From the NCBI GenBank assembly GCA_036004445.1, contig DASYRL010000012.1, positions 32,704 to 96,703 on the forward strand: a stretch of DNA of 64,000 bases, read 5' to 3'. The notes under the pieces are model-generated. The model did not search any database, was not told where the DNA came from, and saw only the letters and a list, made by a program, of their open reading frames with translations. The translations under genes and the position numbers were made by a program. Source of the DNA: DASXUC01 sp036004445. GTDB taxonomy: Bacteria > Sysuimicrobiota > Sysuimicrobiia > Sysuimicrobiales > Kaftiobacteriaceae. Shown piece by piece: positions 1 to 8,169 of this stretch (position 1 is the stretch's first letter; every line of letters starts with the position of its first letter).

Positions 1-1179
1 ATGACGACCGCGGACGTGGTGGTGATCGGGGGCGGGTCGACCGGCAGCAGCGTGGCGTTTCAGCTCGCCCGCCGGCTGCGCGGGGAGCAGGGCCGGGTGC
101 TCCTGGTTGAGCGCGACACGGTGGGAGCCGGGCCGACGTCGAAATCCATCGGGATCATCCGTCTGCACTACTCCTACGAACCGCTCGTCCGCATGGCGCA
201 GCGGAGCCTGGCCCTGTTCTCCGAGTTCGAGGAGCTAACCGGCGGCACGGCCGATTTCTCCCGCATCGGGTTTCTCCTGCTGGTGTCGGAACCGCAGATG
301 CCCACGCTGCGCGAGAACGTTGCGCTGCAGCACGCGCTGGGCGTGCGCGCGGAGGTCCTGTCCGCGGAGGCCGTGCTCGATCTTGATTCGCGCCTGGCCG
401 TCGACGACGCCGGCGGGGCCGCCTGGGAACCGGACTCGGGATTCGCGGACGGGTACGCGACCGCGACGAGTTTTGCCGCCGCCGCGCGGCGTCACGGCGC
501 CGAGATCTGGGAGGCCGCGACCGTGTCCGCGATCGAGGTGAGCGGCGGACGCGTGCGGGGCGTCGCGACCTCCCGGGGACGGGTCGAGGCGGCGTCGGTG
601 CTGGTGGCCGCGGGACCGTGGACCCCGCCGCTGCTCGCGCCGCTGGGCATCGACGTCCCGATCGTCAGCGCGCGGCAGCAGGTCGTGCAGCTGGCCCCTC
701 CGCCGGCGTTCGGGCCACTGCGTCTTGTCGTCGAGGATCTGATTCAGGGGCTCTTCGCACGCCCCGAAGCCGGCGGCACGGTGCTGGCGGGTGTCCTGGA
801 GGAGGATGCGGGCGATCTCGTCTCTCCCGACGTGTTCCGGCGCGGAGTGGACTTTGACTACGTCGAGCACGTCGGCCGGATGTGGGGCCGCCGGTTCCCC
901 GAGGCCGCGCAATCGGACGTCCGTGGCGGTTACGCCAGCCTCTACGACGTCACGCCGGACTGGCAGCCGGTCCTGGGTGCCGTGGACGGGATCGAGGGAT
1001 TGTTCATTGCCGCCGGGTTCAGCGGGCACGGGTTCAAGCTCAGCCCCGCGCTGGGAGAAGTGCTGGCGGCCCTGATCACCGGCGAGCAGCCGGCGGTCGA
1101 CGTTTCCGCGTTCCGTTTGTCGCGGTTTGCGGAGGGCCGGCTGCTGCGGGGACACCACGCACAGGGGATTCTCGGATAA
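1..1179 (+). CDS. FAD-dependent oxidoreductase, DAO family (sarcosine/glycine oxidase-like)
   Basis: A 392-residue protein that begins at the first base of the window. The N-terminus carries the dinucleotide-binding motif GGGSTGSS (residues 10-17) for FAD. The C-terminal stretch with GFSGHGFKLSP is typical of the D-amino-acid oxidase/sarcosine oxidase beta fold, which oxidises secondary or D-amines with oxygen or a partner acceptor. The ATG at base 1 gives a normal family N-terminus, so the gene may be complete, but an upstream start cannot be excluded at the window edge. The substrate cannot be read from sequence. It lies 43 bases before the aldolase-like gene and may be co-transcribed with it. 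Confidence 0.85.
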   Translation: MTTADVVVIGGGSTGSSVAFQLARRLRGEQGRVLLVERDTVGAGPTSKSIGIIRLHYSYEPLVRMAQRSLALFSEFEELTGGTADFSRIGFLLLVSEPQMPTLRENVALQHALGVRAEVLSAEAVLDLDSRLAVDDAGGAAWEPDSGFADGYATATSFAAAARRHGAEIWEAATVSAIEVSGGRVRGVATSRGRVEAASVLVAAGPWTPPLLAPLGIDVPIVSARQQVVQLAPPPAFGPLRLVVEDLIQGLFARPEAGGTVLAGVLEEDAGDLVSPDVFRRGVDFDYVEHVGRMWGRRFPEAAQSDVRGGYASLYDVTPDWQPVLGAVDGIEGLFIAAGFSGHGFKLSPALGEVLAALITGEQPAVDVSAFRLSRFAEGRLLRGHHAQGILG

Positions 1180-1222
1180 TCGCGGGAATGGTACCATACG
1201 CACCGGCAACTGGGAGGAGTCC

Positions 1223-2305
1223 ATGAAGTTTACGGTTGTAGGGTCGTACGACGATCCGGTCCTGGCGTGGGTCGTCGGCGGGTTGAAAGAGGTTTTCACC
1301 CACCACGGCCACACCTACGTCGACGACCCGGACAACGAGGATCTGCGGCTGGTCATCAACTGCATCGACGTCGAGCATCCCCGTCCGTACCGCCGTAGGG
1401 CGAAAGCCGTCTTCGTGCTCTCCATCGCGGTGACCGACCAGAAGCCGGAGAACGTGCTGAAGCAAGCCTACCCGCTGCTGGTCAGATCGTTGGCCAACCT
1501 CTGCCTGTACCTCGTCCGCGACGGCGGCACGGTCAACACCTACTTCGTCACCCTGGAGCAAGGCTACTACGCGATCCCCGAGCTGGGCGAGCGAGAGTAC
1601 TTCGAATACATCTTCAAGCGCCTGTACCCGCTGGCGTCGTCGCAGTTGGTCATCGACAACCAGTTCGACGCTGACCTGGAGGCGGAGTTATGGCACGGAG
1701 ACGCGCTGACCGCTCAGCTCTCCGACGCCGGCAAGCGGCTGGACGCCCTCGACCTGCTGCCGGCGCCGTTCCCGATCCACGAACTGCTCGATGAGCGGGA
1801 CCTGCGGCACATCGAGCGGCTCTACGGCATCGGCGGGCTCAGCTACGGGAATCTCAGCGTCCGCAAGGACCCGGCTCGGTTCTGGATGAGCGCGAGCGGC
1901 GTTGACAAGTCCAACATGAAGGTGATCGGCCGCGACATGTTGATGGTGAAGGGGTTTGATGCCGAACGCAACGTGATCCTGCTCAGCGTCCCCCCCGACG
2001 TCAAGCCGCGGCGCGTGTCCGTCGACGCCATCGAACACTGGATGATCTACACCGAGCATCCCGAGGTCGGCGCGATCGTCCACGTTCACGCCTGGATGGA
2101 GAACATCTCGTCGACGACGATCAACTACCCGTGCGGGACGATCCAGCTGGCCCAGGCGGTAGCCGACGTCGTCCGCGATGCGTCAACGCCGGGCCGCGCC
2201 GTCGTCGGCCTGAAGAACCACGGGCTCACGATCACGGGCCCAACGCTATCGGATATCTTTGACCGACTAGAGCGGGGGTTCATTCGGCAGGTCCCGATGT
2301 CCTGA
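1223..2305 (+). CDS. Class II aldolase/adducin-domain protein with extra N-terminal domain
   Basis: A 360-residue protein. The ATG at 1223 is chosen because GGGAGGAG lies just upstream and the residues before it look non-coding. The C-terminal ~155 residues match the class II aldolase/adducin fold: GNLS near residue 209, the metal-ligand pair in HVHAW (His 287 and 289) and KNHG (His 333). Such domains cleave or epimerise sugar phosphates, or act as decarboxylases, using a divalent metal. The first ~200 residues (start MKFTVVGSYDDP) are a separate region I do not recognise, so the whole protein is about 140 residues longer than a simple fuculose-phosphate-type aldolase. The function is not assigned beyond the domain. 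Confidence 0.8.
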   Translation: MKFTVVGSYDDPVLAWVVGGLKEVFTHHGHTYVDDPDNEDLRLVINCIDVEHPRPYRRRAKAVFVLSIAVTDQKPENVLKQAYPLLVRSLANLCLYLVRDGGTVNTYFVTLEQGYYAIPELGEREYFEYIFKRLYPLASSQLVIDNQFDADLEAELWHGDALTAQLSDAGKRLDALDLLPAPFPIHELLDERDLRHIERLYGIGGLSYGNLSVRKDPARFWMSASGVDKSNMKVIGRDMLMVKGFDAERNVILLSVPPDVKPRRVSVDAIEHWMIYTEHPEVGAIVHVHAWMENISSTTINYPCGTIQLAQAVADVVRDASTPGRAVVGLKNHGLTITGPTLSDIFDRLERGFIRQVPMS

Positions 2306-2310
2306 CTGCG

Positions 2311-2410
2311 TCCACTCAGTCTTCCCTGTCTCCCCAGTCTTCCCAGTCTCCAACCAGCCCGTGTTGTAGCAGGTAGACAGGGTAGACAGGGTAGACTGGG
2401 TAGACTGGGT
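2311..2410. repeat. Family A tandem/inverted intergenic repeat, copy 1
   Basis: The left arm (2311-2351) contains CAGTCTTCC-like words. The right arm (2372-2410) contains the complementary 9-base words GTAGACAGG and GTAGACTGG in tandem. The arms can fold into an imperfect hairpin around a ~20-base loop. The outer left flank reads ACTGCGTC, and the same word (inverted) borders copies 2 and 3. The repeat runs into the GTG start of the next gene. Confidence 0.8.
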
Positions 2411-3644
2411 GACGCCTTTGAAAGCTCTGGTATTTGATCCGACGATTCCGCGCTTCCTGGCGACGAAGGCGCTGTCGGCCGTGTCGCAGAACGCGTTGTG
2501 GGGCGCGTGGGCACCGCTGCAATATCGCGAGATCCCGGATCCGCCGCTGCCGGGGGACGATTGGGTCCGGGTCCGCACCATCCTCGGCGGGGTATGCGGC
2601 AGCGATCTCTCCGCAATTCACCTCACGACCAGTCCGGCAGGGTCCGTCCTGACGTCATTTCCGTGCGTCCTCGGCCACGAAAACGTCGGGACGATTGTCG
2701 AAGTGGGGCGGGGCGTGCACGATCTCACCCCCGGCCTGCGGGTCACCGTGGAACCCACGCTGCCCTGCGCCGCGCGAGGGATCGCTCCGCTCTGCGCCAA
2801 CTGCGCCACCGGGAACTACAACATCTGCCTGCGCTACACCGAGGGCCACATCAGCCCCGGACTCAGCCTCGGTTTTTGCCGCGATACCGGGGGCAGCTGG
2901 GGGCAGACGTTTGTGGCCCATCGTTCCCAGATTCTCCCCGTCCCCGACGCCGTCTCGGACGAGAACGCCCTAATGGTCGAGCCGATGGCGGTGGCCCTGC
3001 ACCCGTTTCTGCGACATCCGCTTCATGCCGGACAAACGGTGCTCGTCGTGGGGGGAGGGGTCATCGGGCAGTCGGTGGTCGCCGTCCTGCGGGCGTTGGG
3101 CGCGCCGGTCCGGATCGTTGTGCTGGCGAAGTACGCCTTTCAGGAGCAGATGGCGCAGCGGCTGGGTGCGGATGAGACAGTGCGATTGCAGCGCGGCGAC
3201 GGGCACTACGAGGCGCTGGCGTCGCTGCTGGGGGCGAAGCTGCATCGACCGTTGATCGGATCTCGCGTGCCTGTCGGCGGAGGCGCCGACGTCACCGTCG
3301 AGTGCGTCGGCGGCGGCCGCAGTATCGGAGATGCGCTGTGGTGGACGCGCCCGGGTGGCTCCATGATCCTGCTGGGGGTGGCGGCCCTGCCGCGTGGGGT
3401 GGACTGGACGCCGATCTGGCTGAACGAGCTGCGCGTGCTCGGCAGCTACATCTACAGCATGGAGTCGTGGGAAGGCCGCCGCGTGCGCACGATGGACCTC
3501 GTGCTGGACTGGATCGCGCGCGGCCGGCTCGATCCGGCGCCGCTGGTGACGCACCGGTTTCCGCTGAGCGACTACACCGGGGCGCTACGAACCGCGATGG
3601 GGAAGGCCCACTCGCAGGCTTTCAAGGTGGCCTTCACTCCTTAA
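2409..3644 (+). CDS. Zinc-dependent medium-chain alcohol/polyol dehydrogenase
   Basis: A 411-residue MDR-family protein. It has a GroES-like N-terminal domain with the catalytic zinc region GGVCGSD, then GHENVG, then a cysteine cluster CANCATGNYNIC for the structural zinc. The cofactor domain has VVGGGVIGQS (Rossmann motif). The family oxidises alcohols, polyols or threonine with NAD(P); the substrate is not determinable here. The first possible start, GTG at 2409, lies inside the end of the preceding repeat and has no clear ribosome binding site, so the true start may be a few codons later. It converges on gdhA across a second family A repeat. Confidence 0.85.
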   Translation: MTPLKALVFDPTIPRFLATKALSAVSQNALWGAWAPLQYREIPDPPLPGDDWVRVRTILGGVCGSDLSAIHLTTSPAGSVLTSFPCVLGHENVGTIVEVGRGVHDLTPGLRVTVEPTLPCAARGIAPLCANCATGNYNICLRYTEGHISPGLSLGFCRDTGGSWGQTFVAHRSQILPVPDAVSDENALMVEPMAVALHPFLRHPLHAGQTVLVVGGGVIGQSVVAVLRALGAPVRIVVLAKYAFQEQMAQRLGADETVRLQRGDGHYEALASLLGAKLHRPLIGSRVPVGGGADVTVECVGGGRSIGDALWWTRPGGSMILLGVAALPRGVDWTPIWLNELRVLGSYIYSMESWEGRRVRTMDLVLDWIARGRLDPAPLVTHRFPLSDYTGALRTAMGKAHSQAFKVAFTP

Positions 3645-3647
3645 GAG

Positions 3648-3750
3648 CGTCTACTCAGTCTTCTCAGTCTCCTCCGTCTACTCCGTGCCACGCACGGATG
3701 TTGGGTGAGACGGTGAAGACGGAGTAGACGGTGGAGACGGTGAAGACGCA
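3648..3750. repeat. Family A tandem/inverted intergenic repeat, copy 2 (between convergent genes)
   Basis: The left arm (3648-3690) has CGTCTACTCAGTCTTC-like words. The right arm (3707-3750) has GACGGTGAAGACGGAGTAG-like words. The two arms are broadly complementary and could form a hairpin of about 40 base pairs with mismatches. It lies between the stop codons of the alcohol dehydrogenase and gdhA and is placed to act as a bidirectional terminator. The right end carries AGACGCAGTTG, also present at copy 3. Confidence 0.8.
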
Positions 3751-3756
3751 GTTGGG

Positions 3757-5031
3757 TTAAGGGTAGATGCCCCTGGTCATGAGTGCGTCCGCGACCCGGC
3801 GGACCGCAAAGATTAGGGCGGCGGTGCGCAGGTCGACCTCGCGCTCCCGCGCCAGCTCGACGACGCTGTGGAAACTGCGCACGATGATGCGCTCGAGCCG
3901 CTCGTTGATCTCGGCTTCGCTCCAGAACAACGACTGCAGGTCCTGCACCCACTCAAAGTAGGAGACGACAACCCCGCCGGCGTTGGCCAGGATATCGGGG
4001 ACGATGAACACCCCGCGTTCCTCCAGGATCTCGTCGGCTTCCGGGGTGGTGGGGCCGTTGGCGCCTTCGACGATGAGGCGCGCTTTAATCCGCGCGGCGT
4101 TGTCCCGCGTGATCTGGCCTTCAATGGCGGCCGGGACGAGGAAGTCGCAGGGGACTTCCAGCAACTGCGCGTTCGAGACCGGCTCGGTTTGCGGGAACCC
4201 GGCGACGCCGCCGGTCTCCTTCACGTGACGCAGGACGGCGCGGGGATCGAAGCCGCCGGAATTGTAGATACCGCCGGCGATGTCGCTGACCGCGACGACC
4301 CGGCAGCCCTGGTCGTGCATGAGATAGGCGGCGGTGGCACCGACGTTGCCGAATCCCTGGACGGCCACGCGCGCGCCGGCGAAGGGAACGTCACGTACGC
4401 GCGCGGCTTCGCGCGCGGCAATCATCACGCCGCGGCCGGTCGCCTCGCGCCGCCCGGCCGACCCGCCGATCGAGATCGGCTTCCCCGTCACGGCGGCGGT
4501 GATCGAGTGCCCCGCGTGCATGCTCAAGGTATCCATGAACCACGCCATGATCTGGTCATTCGTGCCCACGTCGGGCGCAGGGATGTCGCGGTCCGCCCCC
4601 ACGATGACGCTGATCTCCGACGCATACCGCCGGGTCAACCGTTCCAGCTCAGCGGTCGACAGCGCCCGCGGGTCACAGGCAACGCCCCCTTTTGCCCCGC
4701 CGTAGGGCAGGTGCATCAGGGCGCACTTCCAGGTCATCCACATCGCCAGCGCGCGGACTTCGCTGACGTTCACGTGCGGGCTGTAGCGGATGCCGCCCTT
4801 GGTCGGCCCGAGCACCATGCTGTGGTGGATCCGGTACCCGGTGAAGATGGAGACGGTACCGTCATCCATCTTCACCGGGAAGTTGACGGTAAGCTCGCGC
4901 TGCGGATGGGCGAGGTACTCCCGGATGCCGCGCTTCATCGGGACGTGCTCGCACGCACGGTAGAACTGGCGCAGCGCCATCTCCCAGGGGTCGTCGGCAG
5001 GTCGCGGCGGAGCCGGGATGATCTGTTTCAT
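3757..5031 (-). CDS. gdhA: Glu/Leu/Phe/Val dehydrogenase (glutamate dehydrogenase)
   Basis: A 424-residue hexameric-type glutamate dehydrogenase that interconverts glutamate with 2-oxoglutarate and ammonia using NAD(P). The family signature LPYGGAKGG contains the catalytic-region lysine, GPTKGGIRY lies upstream, and the nucleotide-binding motif GFGNVG begins the C-terminal Rossmann domain. Length and motif order are normal for the catabolic-type bacterial enzyme. It is monocistronic by layout: convergent with the upstream dehydrogenase and divergent from the GerW-like gene. No unusual residues were noticed. Coenzyme preference is not determined. Confidence 0.95.
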   Translation of the reverse strand: MKQIIPAPPRPADDPWEMALRQFYRACEHVPMKRGIREYLAHPQRELTVNFPVKMDDGTVSIFTGYRIHHSMVLGPTKGGIRYSPHVNVSEVRALAMWMTWKCALMHLPYGGAKGGVACDPRALSTAELERLTRRYASEISVIVGADRDIPAPDVGTNDQIMAWFMDTLSMHAGHSITAAVTGKPISIGGSAGRREATGRGVMIAAREAARVRDVPFAGARVAVQGFGNVGATAAYLMHDQGCRVVAVSDIAGGIYNSGGFDPRAVLRHVKETGGVAGFPQTEPVSNAQLLEVPCDFLVPAAIEGQITRDNAARIKARLIVEGANGPTTPEADEILEERGVFIVPDILANAGGVVVSYFEWVQDLQSLFWSEAEINERLERIIVRSFHSVVELAREREVDLRTAALIFAVRRVADALMTRGIYP

Positions 5032-5182
5032 CTTCGAGTCGTGTTTGATTTACCCGTGCGTCGAACCTGTCCTGCCGCCCAGCGTCAGCCGGCACACGGC
5101 AGCGCGGTCGGGTGCGCGCCGGATGGTCGGGACCTGTGTGGTACGGTAGTCTGAAGGCGATGGCGATGAGTGGAGGTGGCGA

Positions 5183-5554
5183 ATGTTTCTCGACGAGCTG
5201 ATGAAGCGGTTTGCGGATATGCAGACCCAGGCCACGGCGAAGACGGTGGTCGGCGAGCCGATGCAGATCAACGGGCGCACCATCATCCCGCTGGCGTCGG
5301 TGTCCTATGGTTTCGGCATGGGCGGCGGGCAGGGCCCGAAGGGCGAGGCAGGCAAAGACGCGCCCGTCGGCGGTGGTGGGGGCGGGGGAGCCCGCATCGA
5401 GCCGGTGGCGTTCCTGGAGATTACCGACGGCGCGCTGAAGATTCAGCCGGTCGTGAACGTCAACCGGATCGCGATCGTGGCGCTGCTGGTGGCGGGATGG
5501 GCCGCGTTCTGGTTCAGCCGGGCCAGGCGATCGCGGCGAGCATCCACAGCCTAG
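5183..5554 (+). CDS. GerW/YtfJ-family protein with C-terminal membrane segment
   Basis: A 123-residue protein starting at ATG 5183 after GGAGGTGG. It shows the YtfJ/GerW pattern: KTVVGEP near residue 20, then NGRTIIPLASVSYGFG, then a glycine-rich linker and a second conserved stretch ending KIQPVVNVN. A hydrophobic segment (about IAIVALLVAGWAAFWF) followed by arginines suggests a C-terminal anchor. In Bacillus the family is linked to spore germination, but it is also common in bacteria not known to sporulate, so sporulation should not be inferred from this gene alone. It stands alone between gdhA and the iron transporter gene. Confidence 0.85.
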   Translation: MFLDELMKRFADMQTQATAKTVVGEPMQINGRTIIPLASVSYGFGMGGGQGPKGEAGKDAPVGGGGGGGARIEPVAFLEITDGALKIQPVVNVNRIAIVALLVAGWAAFWFSRARRSRRASTA

Positions 5555-5598
5555 GAGCTAGGATCGTTTTCAAAGGGTGTGGGAACCGCCCGCCGGTT

Positions 5599-6717
5599 TC
5601 ATAAGGTCCGGGAAATCCACTCCCCGACCAGGTAGCCGATCGCGGCGATGCCGAGCCCGACGATGAACATGTCCGCTCCGCTGCGGAACGCTCCCCGGCC
5701 GGTGAACACGCTGCGGGCGGCGCCGACGCCGAAGTGCGAGAGCATGCTGATGGTGAATGCCGTCAAGATCGCCGGCCGGCCCTGCATGATGAGGAACGGG
5801 AAGACAGGGATGAACGCGCCGACGGCTGTGGCCACTCCGGTAATCCACCCCTCGCGTAGCGGCGACATCGTCGCCTCGGCGATGCCCAATTCCATATGCG
5901 TCTTCTCGCGCAGGGCCCGCTCGGGATCTTCCATGACCTGCGCCGCGGCGCGCTTGGCTTCGGCCGGATCGAGCCCTCGCGTCTCGTACAATAGGGCCAG
6001 TTCCGCCTGCTCGAGGTCGGGCATCAGGCGCAGTTCTTCGCGTTCCACCGCAATCTCATGGGTGTAGACTTCCCGCTCGCTCTTGGCCGCGAGGAATCCG
6101 CTGCTGCCCATGGACAGGGCGTCGGCGATGAGGCCGGCCACCCCGGATACCACGATGATGTGGTGGGGAACACTGGCACCCAGCACGCCCATCACGAGCC
6201 CGAAGTTCGCGGTCAGGCCGTCGTTGAAGCCGTACACGGCGTTGCGCAGGAAGCCGCCCGACGCCGTGCGGTGCCAGGGTTCTCCGGAGACCCCCAGCAG
6301 TTCGCCGAGCTGCTCCGCGTGTTCCGCGGACTCTTTGGCCAGTTCCGCGGCAGCTTGTGACGCTTCAGATTTCTGGTAGGCTTCCGCTCCGCGCAGGTAG
6401 CCTTTGGTCTCGCGGCCTTCCTCGCTGAGCAACAGAGAGGCCAAGAGCCGCCAGCCGAACATCCGGCCCATCATCGCCATGATCCGGGCGCGGAGGCTGG
6501 GGTGGTGAGGCGGCAGCTCGACGCCGGCGCCGTGGAGGACCTCCGCCCATCGTGCGAGATGCTGATCCTCCACGCCGGCTAAGCCGCTGAAGACCCGTTT
6601 GCGCTGGGGGTCGGTCTCCCGCGAAACGATCTCCCGGTAGAGAAACGCGGCGTCGCCTTCGTCCTGCCAGTGCTCGTGCCAGATCTTCAGTTGATTGCCA
6701 GAAGTGCCGTTACGCAT
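5599..6717 (-). CDS. mbfA: Ferritin-like domain fused to VIT1/CCC1 iron transporter (MbfA-like)
   Basis: A 372-residue fusion. Residues 1-~145 form a ferritin/rubrerythrin-like four-helix domain with spaced Glu and His residues (EIVSRETDPQ, GVEDQHLARW, ESAEHAEQ). The remainder is a VIT1/CCC1-type membrane domain, beginning near NAVYGFNDGLTANFGLV and containing ADALSMGSSGFLAAKSE. In alpha-proteobacteria MbfA of this architecture exports iron from the cytoplasm and protects from iron and peroxide stress. Inference: the same role at the inner membrane here. The start lies beside the end of the LAGLIDADG gene; if the frame of that gene were restored, the two would overlap. Confidence 0.88.
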   Translation of the reverse strand: MRNGTSGNQLKIWHEHWQDEGDAAFLYREIVSRETDPQRKRVFSGLAGVEDQHLARWAEVLHGAGVELPPHHPSLRARIMAMMGRMFGWRLLASLLLSEEGRETKGYLRGAEAYQKSEASQAAAELAKESAEHAEQLGELLGVSGEPWHRTASGGFLRNAVYGFNDGLTANFGLVMGVLGASVPHHIIVVSGVAGLIADALSMGSSGFLAAKSEREVYTHEIAVEREELRLMPDLEQAELALLYETRGLDPAEAKRAAAQVMEDPERALREKTHMELGIAEATMSPLREGWITGVATAVGAFIPVFPFLIMQGRPAILTAFTISMLSHFGVGAARSVFTGRGAFRSGADMFIVGLGIAAIGYLVGEWISRTL

Positions 6718-6723
6718 TGTTCA

Positions 6724-7584
6724 CTATAGTACTCTGCCTGCCACTCGCGGACCACTCCCGGAAGGTTGGTGGAGTTTGATGATAGCGCATTGCGAACGCC
6801 GAATCGCGCGGCCCGATCCAGATGCTTTGAGTTTCCGAATCCGATCTCCCAGACGTACCGCTCGATGTCTCTCCGTCGCGTCAGATACCACGGAGTAGCC
6901 GCTGATCCTAGACGGATGATAACCCAGATTGAGGAGGATCTTCCTGGTTCCGTCCAGCAAAGGGATCGAACGGTTCTTGAACAACATCTGCGGCGCGTTG
7001 AAGTGTTTCAGAAGATAGATGGAGCCATCTGTGTCGAAGAATCCGCGGACGAATCGTTGTTGGTACTCAATCTCACTCAGGATCCAATCTGGAATGCCAA
7101 CCTGATCTTTGACTTTGTTCGCCGAATAGAGTCCAATGCTGGGCAGCTCTCTCATAAGAGGGGTCGAGGTGAGGTAAAGGTCAACCACTGAGTGATCTTT
7201 CACTTGGCTCCTAGGCGGTCTGTAGTGGAACAAGGCTTCAACCAGGTCTTGAACGTAGGCGACGTATTGAGCGTCCGTCTTGATGTTGGCTGTGATGGTA
7301 AGCTGGCGCGTTCCTAGATGGCCATCTCCAAGCATGATGCCGCAGAACTCAGCCAGGTCACCGGAATGTGCAGGCACGTGGAGTATCCTCGCGTTGTGGC
7401 TTCCTCGTTGAGGGCCCTTCGGCTGAGTAGGAATTCCCAGTCGTACGAGACGATCATATATAGAACCTGGGTGCAATTTCAGTATTGCCCCTGTCTCGAA
7501 GATGGTTTTGTTCTGACGTACGTAGAGTTCAGTTAGCTCCTCACGCTTCTCGCGCTCCTCCAGTTCGGTCCATCGCCGCGGCAT
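6724..7584 (-). CDS. LAGLIDADG homing-endonuclease-like protein, frameshifted near its 3' end
   Basis: A 286-residue open frame with an N-terminal helix-turn-helix (around TGAILKLHPGSIYDRLVRLG) and two LAGLIDADG-type helices with acidic ends: LAEFCGIMLGDGHLG and FVRGFFDTDGSIY. The family cuts long DNA sites. After GYSVV (near base 6890) the frame loses similarity, while the adjacent frame continues with YLTRRRDIERYVWEIGFGN, a typical family C-terminus, and runs to a stop at 6687-6689. The gene therefore seems to carry a one-base shift (a real lesion, a sequence error or programmed shifting). Its base composition is visibly lower in GC than its neighbours, which suggests acquisition. No intron or intein host is seen. 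Confidence 0.8.
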   Translation of the reverse strand: MPRRWTELEEREKREELTELYVRQNKTIFETGAILKLHPGSIYDRLVRLGIPTQPKGPQRGSHNARILHVPAHSGDLAEFCGIMLGDGHLGTRQLTITANIKTDAQYVAYVQDLVEALFHYRPPRSQVKDHSVVDLYLTSTPLMRELPSIGLYSANKVKDQVGIPDWILSEIEYQQRFVRGFFDTDGSIYLLKHFNAPQMLFKNRSIPLLDGTRKILLNLGYHPSRISGYSVVSDATERHRAVRLGDRIRKLKASGSGRAIRRSQCAIIKLHQPSGSGPRVAGRVL

Positions 7585-7664
7585 GACTCAAGCGTATTGT
7601 TGAGAGCGAGGCTGCGTCAATCCGAACACCTCGAATTGGCCCGACCGAGCCACTGGCACCGTTC

Positions 7665-7692
7665 TTGATGCAGCAAAGGTTCAACGTATGAT
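7665..7692 (+). promoter_or_regulatory. Probable sigma-70-type promoter for the tRNA-Tyr/tRNA-Gly unit
   Basis: TTGATG (7665-7670) and TATGAT (7687-7692) are separated by 16 bases and lie 14 bases before the tRNA-Tyr 5' end. Seen directly; activity is inferred. Confidence 0.6.
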
Positions 7693-7706
7693 AAGATGTC
7701 GGCAAT

Positions 7707-7793
7707 GGGCGGGTGCTGTGAGCGGCAAAACGGGCTGACTGTAGATCAGCTGGCTTAACGCCTACGGAGGTTCGAGTCCTCTCCCGCCCACCA
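7707..7793 (+). tRNA. tRNA-Tyr (GTA), CCA encoded
   Basis: The acceptor stem GGGCGGG (7707-7713) pairs with CCCGCCC (7783-7789), followed by A and encoded CCA. The anticodon stem GCTGA/TCAGC encloses loop CTGTAGA with anticodon GTA. The long variable arm and the GAGCGGC D-loop segment fit a class II tyrosine tRNA. The T loop is TTCGAGT. Confidence 0.95.
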
Positions 7794-7801
7794 TTTGAAG
7801 G

Positions 7802-7903
7802 CCAGTCTACCCAGTCTACCCAGTCTACCCAGTCTACCCGGTCTACCCAGTCAATAGAGGTGAGGCAGGTAGAGCGCTTGAGACTGGGAAGACTGGGTAG
7901 ACG
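7802..7903. repeat. Family A tandem/inverted repeat, copy 3, between two tRNA genes
   Basis: Five near-perfect copies of the 9-base unit CCAGTCTAC (7802-7852) face a shorter complementary arm GACTGGGAAGACTGGGTAG (7881-7899). The right flank AGACGCAGTTG matches that of copy 2. The repeat would be transcribed within the tRNA-Tyr to tRNA-Gly precursor and could act as a processing hairpin or attenuator. Confidence 0.85.
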
Positions 7904-7915
7904 CAGTTGTCCTGG

Positions 7916-7986
<71 letters not shown>

Positions 7987-7989
<3 letters not shown>

Positions 7990-8018
7990 TGAACCACTGG
8001 CTGCACTCAGGTTCATGG
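7987..8018. repeat. 32-bp palindromic element at the 3' end of tRNA-Gly
   Basis: CCATGAACC (7987-7995) and GGTTCATGG (8010-8018) are perfect inverted arms around a 14-base loop. The first three bases are the CCA of tRNA-Gly. Near-identical elements occur at 43081-43112, where they share the CCA of tRNA-Val, and at 17671-17702 upstream of rpoD. Confidence 0.85.
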
Positions 8019-8169
8019 CGATGCCATGTTTCTCGCTAAGATCTTCTTCAGATTCTTCAGGCGCCGACGATCGGGACCACCTCGACCATCGGCAAGAGGA
8101 CTTCGCCGGTGGCAGGCCGAATTCAGTCTGAAATCAAGCGGAAGTCATCAATCCAGTGAGGTGAATTGG

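Noticed and set aside
5183..5554. Inference that the organism forms spores from the GerW/YtfJ-like gene
   Set aside because: The family occurs in many bacteria not known to sporulate, and no other sporulation gene is in the window.
7802..7903. CRISPR-like look of the repeated CCAGTCTAC words
   Set aside because: The unit is only nine bases, has no spacers, and the copies are arranged as two complementary arms; no cas genes are present.
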